NCBI GenBank assembly: GCA_023246535.1
Contig: JAHFIF010000029.1
Span: forward strand, 1-7,197
Source of the DNA: a bacterium
GTDB lineage: Bacteria > Patescibacteriota > Patescibacteriia > CAIQCM01
Length of the DNA stretch: 7,197 nt
Direction: 5' to 3'
Below the pieces are notes generated by a model. It saw only the letters and a list, made by a program, of their open reading frames with translations. It searched no databases and had not been told where the DNA came from. Made by a program: the position numbers and the translations under genes. Below, in pieces: positions 1 through 5,077 of this stretch. Position 1 is the first letter of the stretch; each line of letters starts with the position of its first letter.

Positions 1-1
1 G

Positions 2-943
2 ACCCAGGCTCAGATCGATGAAACAACCCTGGAGCTGCAAAACATCGATTCGCAAATTGCCGCGCTGGACCAGCACATTGCCGCCGACCGCGACATGCTC
101 TCCGAGCTGATCAGAAAGATCGACCGCGAAGACGACCGCTCGGCCCTGCTGGCGCTGTTCACTTCCGACGACCTCGCCTCGATCTTTGCGCGCGTCAAAT
201 CGATGACCGACCTGCAGGGCGACATGCTTTCAACCGTCAAACGCCTGCAGGAAGAAAAAGCTTCGGCCGAATCCAAACGCGCCGAACGGCTGGCCAAGAA
301 CACCGAACTGCGCAAACAAAAAGACCAATTGGAGGTTGATCAGATCAAAATGACCGACGCGCTCGCCAGCAAACAAGAACTCATGGACGCGACGCGCAAT
401 TCCGAAAACAAGTACCAGGGGATTGTTTCGTCGTTGCGCGACGAGGCCAATTCGGTCACCAGCGCCATCAGTTCGCTCGAGGACCAGGTGCGCCAGCGCA
501 TTGCCGCCGACGACCGCTTCCCGACCGGCGATGTCCTCCTGTCGTGGCCGGTGCCGAGCCGCACCGTCACCACGACCTTCCACGACCCGGATTATCCCTT
601 CCGCCGCATCATGGAGCACCCGGGGATCGACATCGGGTCGACGCAGCAAGGCACGCCCGTGCACGCCGCGGCCCCCGGTTACATTCTCAAGGTTCATGAC
701 GGCGGTTACGGCTACAGCTACGTCATTGTCTTGCATGCCAATGGCGTCTCCACGGTTTACGGCCACTTGTCGCGCCTGACCGCCGCCGAAGAAACCTATG
801 TCGATCGCGGCGACGTGATCGGCTACTCCGGCGGCATGCCCGGCACGCGCGGCGCCGGTCCAATGACCACCGGCCCGCACCTGCACTTTGAAGTGCGGGT
901 GAGCGGCATCCCGACCGATCCAATGGATTACCTGGTGCAATAA
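2..943 (+). CDS. M23-family murein endopeptidase with N-terminal coiled coil (5' end off window)
   Basis: The reading frame is open from base 2, so the true start lies upstream; the ATG at 95 is internal. About 313 residues are visible. The first half is charged and Ala/Glu/Lys/Arg-rich with heptad-like spacing, as in the coiled coils of EnvC/NlpD-type hydrolases. The C-terminal third is a LytM/M23 domain: the HPGID zinc motif (His codon 617-619, Asp 629-631), then a YGHLS segment, then HLHFEV (His codons 878-880 and 884-886). These supply the expected zinc ligands and general base, so it should be an active endopeptidase cutting peptide cross-links in peptidoglycan at the cell surface. Any signal peptide would lie off the window. 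A terminator follows directly, so this ends its transcription unit and is unlikely to be co-transcribed with lexA. The family call is firm; the exact bond cut and any partner are not visible. Confidence 0.93.
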   Translation, partial: TQAQIDETTLELQNIDSQIAALDQHIAADRDMLSELIRKIDREDDRSALLALFTSDDLASIFARVKSMTDLQGDMLSTVKRLQEEKASAESKRAERLAKNTELRKQKDQLEVDQIKMTDALASKQELMDATRNSENKYQGIVSSLRDEANSVTSAISSLEDQVRQRIAADDRFPTGDVLLSWPVPSRTVTTTFHDPDYPFRRIMEHPGIDIGSTQQGTPVHAAAPGYILKVHDGGYGYSYVIVLHANGVSTVYGHLSRLTAAEETYVDRGDVIGYSGGMPGTRGAGPMTTGPHLHFEVRVSGIPTDPMDYLVQ

Positions 944-946
944 AAC

Positions 947-988
947 GAGGCTAAACCTCTCAGGGCTTCGCAACCGAGGTTTAGCCTC
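947..988. repeat. 13-bp perfect dyad after the M23 gene
   Basis: GAGGCTAAACCTC (947-959) and GAGGTTTAGCCTC (976-988) are perfect reverse complements separated by 16 nt. Each arm is itself a small dyad (GAGG...CCTC), so the DNA or RNA could fold as one long stem or as two short ones. It starts 3 nt past the stop codon and is followed at once by the terminator at 992-1020, so it may protect the mRNA 3' end or act as a first terminator stem. The role is inferred; the symmetry is seen directly. Confidence 0.8.
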
Positions 989-991
989 ATA

Positions 992-1020
992 AAAAACCGC
1001 CAATTTTATTGGCGGTTTTT
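992..1020. terminator. Intrinsic bidirectional terminator
   Basis: AAAAACCGCCAA (992-1003), loop TTTTA, TTGGCGGTTTTT (1009-1020). This is a 12-bp perfect stem with a GC core, ending in five T on the plus strand and five T on the minus strand. It is the textbook layout of a Rho-independent terminator, usable in both directions. It separates the M23 unit from lexA. Confidence 0.9.
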
Positions 1021-1040
1021 AAGTTATCCACCGTTGGGCA

Positions 1041-1069
1041 TTGTGTTCGGTTTTTGTTCGGGTTATGAT
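1041..1069 (+). promoter_or_regulatory. Putative lexA promoter
   Basis: TATGAT at 1064-1069 is one mismatch from the consensus -10 box. A weak -35 (TTGTGT, 1041-1046, matching TTG only) lies 17 nt upstream, the ideal spacing. It would start transcription near 1076, leaving a leader of about 25 nt before the lexA ATG. The -10 is good, the -35 poor. Position just downstream of a terminator and upstream of lexA supports the call. Confidence 0.55.
1045..1059 (+). promoter_or_regulatory. Candidate LexA operator (GTTC-N7-GTTC)
   Basis: GTTC at 1045-1048 and GTTC at 1056-1059 are separated by exactly seven bases, as a direct repeat. This is the form of the alphaproteobacterial SOS box, not the CTG-N10-CAG of Gammaproteobacteria or the GAAC-N4-GTTC of Firmicutes. 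It lies between the putative -35 and -10 boxes of lexA, where a bound repressor would block RNA polymerase, so negative autoregulation is the natural reading. I found no second copy with N7 spacing in front of the downstream small ORF or dinB. The spacing is seen; binding is inferred. Confidence 0.5.
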
Positions 1070-1094
1070 ATGAGCATCGAATAACCTAACGAAC
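1056..1094 (+). promoter_or_regulatory. Inverted repeat in the lexA promoter/leader
   Basis: GTTCGGGTTAT (1056-1066) pairs with ATAACC (1081-1086) plus CGAAC (1090-1094), leaving a three-base bulge (TAA) on the right arm. The left arm overlaps the downstream GTTC half-site and the -10 box, and the right arm ends 6 nt before the ATG. It could be a dyad operator offering a GTTC/GAAC pair, or part of a leader structure. Moderate symmetry, so chance is not excluded. Confidence 0.35.
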
Positions 1095-1100
1095 AAACAT

Positions 1101-1694
1101 ATGACTTTCGTGTCGCTAACAAAAAAACAACGGGCGGTCTACGAGGTCATTAATTACCATATTCGCTCCTACGAACGGCCGCCGACCGTCCGCGAGATCG
1201 CCGGCGAGCTGGACCTGGCGCCGGCCACGGTCCAGGAGCACATCGATGCCTTGCGCGAAAAAGGCTACATCGAAAAGAACGAGCTGGCGCCGATGAACTT
1301 ATTCGCCGCCGCCGTTCAATTGCCGCTCGCGGGGCTCATTACCGCCGGCGTGCCTATTGAGGCGATCGAAACGCGCGAAGCCATGGCCGTGCCGGCCAAC
1401 CTCGTGGTCGACAGCGCCAACTCCTATATTCTCAAGGTCAAAGGACAGTCGATGATCGAAGACGGCATCCTGGACGGCGATTACGTCATTGTCGAGCGCA
1501 ACCCGTCGCCGCACAACGGGGATGTCGTGGTTGCCCTGCTCGACAACGCCTTTGCCACGTTAAAACGTTTTTATCGCGAACCGAACCGCATCCGGCTGCA
1601 GCCGGCCAACTCGTCCATGGACCCCATTTATGTTCGCGACGTAACCATCCAAGGGATCGTGCGCGCGGTCATCCGCCAATTCGCGCGAGCTTAG
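1101..1694 (+). CDS. lexA: LexA, SOS-response transcriptional repressor
   Basis: The protein has 197 residues, close to the usual ~200 for LexA. Residues 1-60 form the winged helix-turn-helix (SLTKKQRAVYEVI, then RPPTVREIAGELDLAPATVQEHIDAL). Residues 74-197 are the S24-type self-cleavage domain: the Ala82-Gly83 scissile bond in LITAGVPIE, the nucleophile Ser117 in GQSMIEDGILDGD, and the general base Lys155 in ATLKRF. All catalytic elements are present, so RecA-stimulated autocleavage is expected. In the cell it represses SOS genes until DNA damage. The ATG at 1101 is supported by the LexA-like N-terminus starting right there, but no Shine-Dalgarno precedes it (AACAAACAT). Its own promoter contains a GTTC-N7-GTTC repeat. 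A short ORF and a Y-family polymerase follow on the same strand, giving a lexA-x-dinB SOS cassette. Confidence 0.96.
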   Translation: MTFVSLTKKQRAVYEVINYHIRSYERPPTVREIAGELDLAPATVQEHIDALREKGYIEKNELAPMNLFAAAVQLPLAGLITAGVPIEAIETREAMAVPANLVVDSANSYILKVKGQSMIEDGILDGDYVIVERNPSPHNGDVVVALLDNAFATLKRFYREPNRIRLQPANSSMDPIYVRDVTIQGIVRAVIRQFARA

Positions 1695-1700
1695 CTCGCG
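1684..1700 (+). other. Short hairpin spanning the lexA stop codon
   Basis: CGCGAGC (1684-1690), loop TTA, GCTCGCG (1694-1700): a 7-bp perfect GC-rich stem with a 3-nt loop, with the TAG stop at 1692-1694. No T-run follows, so it is not a standard intrinsic terminator. It could slow ribosomes or polymerase or protect the 3' end of a processed lexA message. Confidence 0.45.
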
Positions 1701-1708
1701 AAACGCTA

Positions 1709-1777
1709 AACACTAAGAACTAAATACCAAAAGGTTCTTAGGTGTTGAAAATCAAATTTTTGGAATTTAGTTCTTAG
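1709..1777 (+). repeat. Competing inverted repeats between lexA and the small ORF
   Basis: One left arm, CTAAGAAC (1713-1720), has two possible partners. With 1734-1746 it makes a stem of 12 pairs with a single bulge (AACAC+TAAGAAC against GTTCTTA+G+GTGTT). With 1762-1777 it makes a 16-nt pairing with one mismatch (CTAAGAACTAAATACC against GGAATTTAGTTCTTAG). The two are mutually exclusive, as in attenuators and other two-state leaders. A further TTAGTTCTT copy follows at about 1782-1790. No clear T-run follows either stem, so translational control or RNA processing is as likely as attenuation. Confidence 0.55.
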
Positions 1778-1798
1778 TTGTTAGTTCTTCCCAAAGGT

Positions 1799-2047
1799 AT
1801 GACCCATCAAAAGTATAATGACCCCGTGGATGTGTTGGCTTCTTTCTGCGGCACCAAGGCCGTGCCGCACGCGATCAAGTGGGGCAAACGGCGTTATAAC
1901 GTCGACAAGGTGAATTTGGTCCATGTCGCGCAGGAGGGTCGGGGAAAAGTATTCTATTTCTCCGTCTCCGACAAGCTGAATTTCTTCAAACTACGTTTTG
2001 ACACGAACAACTTGGAATGGCGGTTGCTTGAACTCTATAGCGAATAA
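1799..2047 (+). CDS. Small DUF6504-like protein of the SOS cassette
   Basis: The protein has 82 residues from the ATG at 1799; an in-frame TTG at 1778 would add seven residues (MLVLPKG). I prefer the ATG because the TTG lies within the spacer repeats. An AAAGG sits only 1 nt before the ATG, too close for a normal Shine-Dalgarno. The layout YNDPVDVL..., then P-AIKWGKRRYNVDKV, then a C-terminal WRLLELY recalls DUF6504, a small domain known beside or fused to ImuB/DinB-type polymerases in Actinobacteria. That likeness is from memory of the family pattern, not a search. No signal peptide or membrane segment is visible. It lies between lexA and dinB on the same strand, 38 nt before dinB, so co-induction with the polymerase is likely. 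Biochemical function is unknown; a role as accessory factor to translesion synthesis is a guess from context. Confidence 0.8.
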   Translation: MTHQKYNDPVDVLASFCGTKAVPHAIKWGKRRYNVDKVNLVHVAQEGRGKVFYFSVSDKLNFFKLRFDTNNLEWRLLELYSE

Positions 2048-2061
2048 TTATACCAAGCCAA

Positions 2062-2109
2062 GGCGTGTAAAAATATTTTCACCATATGACAAAAATATTT
2101 TTACACGCC
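2062..2109 (+). promoter_or_regulatory. 18-bp perfect inverted repeat enclosing the dinB start codon
   Basis: GGCGTGTAAAAATATTTT (2062-2079) is the exact reverse complement of 2092-2109, with a 12-nt loop CACCATATGACA that holds the ATG at 2086-2088. The right arm is exactly codons 3-8 (Lys-Ile-Phe-Leu-His-Ala), stopping just before the first catalytic Asp codon. In RNA the start codon would sit in the loop of a stable stem, and no Shine-Dalgarno is present upstream. It could hold translation off, present the start to the ribosome, or be a DNA operator. The symmetry is direct; the role is inference. Confidence 0.85.
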
Positions 2110-3330
2110 GATATGAACAGCTATTTCGCGTCGGTCGAGCAGCAAGCCAATCCGTTCTTGCGCGGCAAGCCGGTAGCGATCTGTTCGCGGATCTCGCGAA
2201 ACGCTTGCATCATCGCTTGCTCCATTGAAGCTAAAAAACTCGGCATTAAGACCGGTTTTTGCTTGAGTGAAGCGAGAGAACTGGCACATTCGATCGTCGC
2301 GTTGGAGGTCGACCCGCCCAAGATCAGAAACACGACCAAGAGTATTTTCGCCATCTTTGCCGACTATACATCGGCCATCGAGGCGTATTCGATCGACGAG
2401 GCCTTCCTGGATTTGACCGGCCATGTTGAAAATTATGAAGCGGCGCGCGTTCTGGCGCTCACGATCAAAGAACGGATCAAGAATGAAGTGGGGGATTGGC
2501 TCAAGTGTTCGATCGGCATTGCGCCGACGCGGTGGCTGGCCAAATTTGCCGGCGAACTGCAAAAACCCGACGGCCTCACCGTTCTCCTGCCGCAAGACCT
2601 GCCCCTGGTTTACGCCGGAATGCCGGTCGACAAGGCTTGGGGGATTGCCGACGGCTGGAAAGCGCGGCTGGCAGGACTGGGAATAAACACGCTTGGCCAG
2701 CTGCTGAAATCCGATCCTTTGGAGTTAAAACGCCGTTTTGGCATGCCCGGATATTTGCTTTGGTCCGATATTGCCGGCATTGATCTTGCCCGCGCGAAAA
2801 TTGATGGCGAAGCGCCGCCCAAAAGCATTGGCCATTCATACGTTTTTCACCGCCGAACGGATGATCCAAAACAAATTTCCGCGATCATGATGAAACTCTG
2901 CGAACGGGTCGGCGTTCGCTTGCGCCAACACAAATTTGAAGCCAAACGGATAAACGTCGTTTGGGGTTATGATGCCGGAAGCGGCGGAAATTCATCGCGC
3001 AGCCTTGATCCCGTCTTTGAATCGTACGAAATCTTTAGCGCCGCGTGGCGCGCCTTTCACGCCGGCTGGGATCGGCAAACGGTGACTTTCTTGGCGATTA
3101 CCGCCCACGAGCTCGCCCCGACCATGGGGCAAATTTCCATCTTTAAAGACAAAAAACGGCGGCAGAATATTGCCGCCGCTCTCGACGCCGTGAACGGCCG
3201 TTACGGCGCCTACACCGTCATCCGCGGCCAAATGTGGGGGACAAAAGAATACGCGCCGGACCGCGTCGGCTTTAGGCAAAGCGTTACGGCGACCCGCGCC
3301 GACGAGCAAATATCTTCGGTCGAGAAATAA
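2086..3330 (+). CDS. dinB: Y-family translesion DNA polymerase (DinB/UmuC type)
   Basis: The protein has 414 residues, longer than E. coli DinB (351) and near UmuC (422). The palm carries HADMNSYFASVE (Asp9; Phe14 aligns with the E. coli DinB steric-gate residue) and YSIDEAFLD (Asp104, Glu105), so both metal-binding sites are intact. GIAPTRWLAKFAGELQKPDG near residues 150-170 is the usual following motif. A helix-hairpin-helix-like region (GLGINTLGQLL) and the little-finger domain come next. QISIF at 349-353 fits the beta-clamp-binding QxxLF pattern, and the tail after it (DAVNGRYG...) resembles UmuC. It should copy past DNA lesions at the replication fork with low fidelity. It is the last gene of the lexA cassette and ends 3 nt from the convergent gene, with no terminator hairpin visible. 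The start is fixed by the conserved N-terminus and lies within an 18-bp hairpin. It could equally be named umuC-like; the family is certain. Confidence 0.95.
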   Translation: MTKIFLHADMNSYFASVEQQANPFLRGKPVAICSRISRNACIIACSIEAKKLGIKTGFCLSEARELAHSIVALEVDPPKIRNTTKSIFAIFADYTSAIEAYSIDEAFLDLTGHVENYEAARVLALTIKERIKNEVGDWLKCSIGIAPTRWLAKFAGELQKPDGLTVLLPQDLPLVYAGMPVDKAWGIADGWKARLAGLGINTLGQLLKSDPLELKRRFGMPGYLLWSDIAGIDLARAKIDGEAPPKSIGHSYVFHRRTDDPKQISAIMMKLCERVGVRLRQHKFEAKRINVVWGYDAGSGGNSSRSLDPVFESYEIFSAAWRAFHAGWDRQTVTFLAITAHELAPTMGQISIFKDKKRRQNIAAALDAVNGRYGAYTVIRGQMWGTKEYAPDRVGFRQSVTATRADEQISSVEK

Positions 3331-3333
3331 AAA

Positions 3334-5064
3334 TTATTTATCTTGGATCGGCGATGGCAGCGGAACAAGATCCTGAACGGTCAGCACCCGATTTTCCAGC
3401 GTAATGCTCATGACCGGACCGGATGCGCCAATACCGAGCAAGCGTACGCCGCTTCTAACGCTGTCACTCCAGGTCAATTCACGGGCCGTGCTTAAGAGCG
3501 AATCGTTTTGCAAGTGCCAGAGAGCCTGCGCGTCGTTATAAGGCGCGGCCGTATTAAGGCGAACCAGACTGGGACTGGAGCCGCTAACGTCCCAGATCGC
3601 AATGCCCGTGTCCGGCAAGGCGTTATCGTAAATGTCCCGCTGCCGGTTCTCGATCAAAAAATATTCGCTGCCGATCGGCGGCCCGCTCGGCTGATCGCGA
3701 TCGATTCTGATCACGGAACCGTTGGCGGCTATGTCCTGCGAACTGATTTCCTGCACCTTGGTCACTTTCTTTGGCGTCACCCAGCCCAGGCTGATGCGCG
3801 TATAGGGGTCCAGAAAAAGGTCGGACATCGGGTCGCTCATGAGCGAAAAAGCGCCGTTATTCGTGGAAACGTCCGACGCGCCAAAAACATATTTCATGAA
3901 GTAGTGCGTGATCGTGCCAAACTGCGGCGCGGAAGCGAGCGGCGTGCTGACATAGAGCGTGCCGATCGTCGTGACGGTCACGCCGTCGAGCGTCATGGGG
4001 ACGACCGTCGGCGTTTCTGCCGAATCAACGGCGGCGGTGCCGTCGACCGGATCGCCGTATTGGGGAATGACCACAACGACCGAAAGTTCGTCGGCCGAGA
4101 GCGCGCCGTCGTTGTTCGCATCGTATTTTTTATAATCAAAATCCGGCTCGGACTTTTTCAAGGCTTCGGCGTACCGTTCGGCGGCGCCGGTCTTAAAACC
4201 GTCAATCTTGTGATAGACCGCATCATCGGTCCAATAGTGGTCGGACGGATAATCGGCCGAATACCAGCCCAAGACGCCGGCGTTGGCCAAATGCACCTTG
4301 CCATTTGATTCGACCCTTAAATAATCGGCCACGCTGGGCGCGGCGCCAAAAACCGTTCTTTCAAACACCGCTTTGTCCGGCGCGGCGGCGGTCGGACGCT
4401 TGGGGTCCCAAAGAACGAACAAAATGTTCTTGGTGTTGGGGTCGGCGGCGGCAACCGGCGCCACCGTCGGCGGCGTAACGACCGGAGCAACCGCGACCGG
4501 GACGATTGGCGCCGCCGGCACGGTCGCATCGGGCGCTTTTAACGGATCAAGATCGGCGGCGATGTTCGGCGAAGCGTCTTTCTCATGCGCCCACCAATAT
4601 TGCCCGGCAGCGCCAATATCGACGCCGAATTTATATGAAGCGAGAAAGGCATCGGGGACAACCGCGACCTTTTTCGACCAGTCGGCGCCAAAGATCATTT
4701 TGGCAATGTCTTCGTTCGCCAAGGCGCGAAGCAGGCCGTTGTGGGCGACGGCATAGGTTTTGGCGCCGGTCGCAAATTTGACGATCTTCGTTCCGGGCCG
4801 GATCGTCACCAGGCCCGCGAGCGGCAGGGCGGCCAATTCATCGTCGGTGATCGTTTTAACCCCGTTAAAGTCGGCATACCACGAGAAATACGCTGTTTCA
4901 TTGGGAAAAGCCAAGCGTTTGCCATCAGCGGTCACGTAATAAACCGCAGATAGCGAGCCCTTGACCAGATCGCCGGCGACAGGGGAATATGCGGCGCGAA
5001 GCGGCGCGGCGGCCAAGCCGGCAATTAATATTCCCGCGATGAAAAAAAATTTTAACCTGGTCAT
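3334..5064 (-). CDS. Secreted M6-like protease paralog with degenerate zinc motif (probable pseudoenzyme)
   Basis: The protein has 576 residues. A signal peptide (MTRLKFFFIAGILIAGLAAAPLRA) predicts export. Residues ~31-153 form the SAVYYVTADGKR domain shared with its neighbour, then a Pro/Ala/Val-rich linker (~165-212), then an M6-like domain. That domain keeps M6 landmarks: an EF-hand-like loop DANNDGALSADE (315-326), FSLMSDP, and YFLIENRQ...LPDTGIAIWD. The zinc-binding HExxH is lost: where the upstream paralog has HELSH, this protein has HYFMK (387-391), so only the first His survives and the catalytic Glu and second His are replaced. The frame is open and the rest is conserved, so it is not a decaying pseudogene. 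It probably acts as a binding, inhibitory or chaperone-like partner of the active copy. It starts 13 nt after the upstream stop, so the two form an operon; the gap has no Shine-Dalgarno (TTTTAAAAAAT). Confidence 0.88.
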   Translation of the reverse strand: MTRLKFFFIAGILIAGLAAAPLRAAYSPVAGDLVKGSLSAVYYVTADGKRLAFPNETAYFSWYADFNGVKTITDDELAALPLAGLVTIRPGTKIVKFATGAKTYAVAHNGLLRALANEDIAKMIFGADWSKKVAVVPDAFLASYKFGVDIGAAGQYWWAHEKDASPNIAADLDPLKAPDATVPAAPIVPVAVAPVVTPPTVAPVAAADPNTKNILFVLWDPKRPTAAAPDKAVFERTVFGAAPSVADYLRVESNGKVHLANAGVLGWYSADYPSDHYWTDDAVYHKIDGFKTGAAERYAEALKKSEPDFDYKKYDANNDGALSADELSVVVVIPQYGDPVDGTAAVDSAETPTVVPMTLDGVTVTTIGTLYVSTPLASAPQFGTITHYFMKYVFGASDVSTNNGAFSLMSDPMSDLFLDPYTRISLGWVTPKKVTKVQEISSQDIAANGSVIRIDRDQPSGPPIGSEYFLIENRQRDIYDNALPDTGIAIWDVSGSSPSLVRLNTAAPYNDAQALWHLQNDSLLSTARELTWSDSVRSGVRLLGIGASGPVMSITLENRVLTVQDLVPLPSPIQDK

Positions 5065-5077
5065 ATTTTTTAAAACG

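Noticed and set aside
230..1003. Long minus-strand frame opposite the M23 gene
   Set aside because: It is the antisense shadow of a GC-rich gene with clear M23 motifs and also runs through the terminator.
1024..1032. DnaA-box-like TTATCCACC
   Set aside because: A single 8-of-9 match with no neighbouring boxes or AT-rich unwinding region; not evidence for an origin.
1770..1790. Second LexA box (GTTC...GTTC) before the small ORF
   Set aside because: The two GTTC are ten bases apart instead of seven and belong to the spacer inverted repeats.
3508..4308. Long plus-strand frame opposite the second protease gene
   Set aside because: Arg/Asp/Val-rich antisense shadow; the minus strand carries the signal peptide and M6 landmarks.
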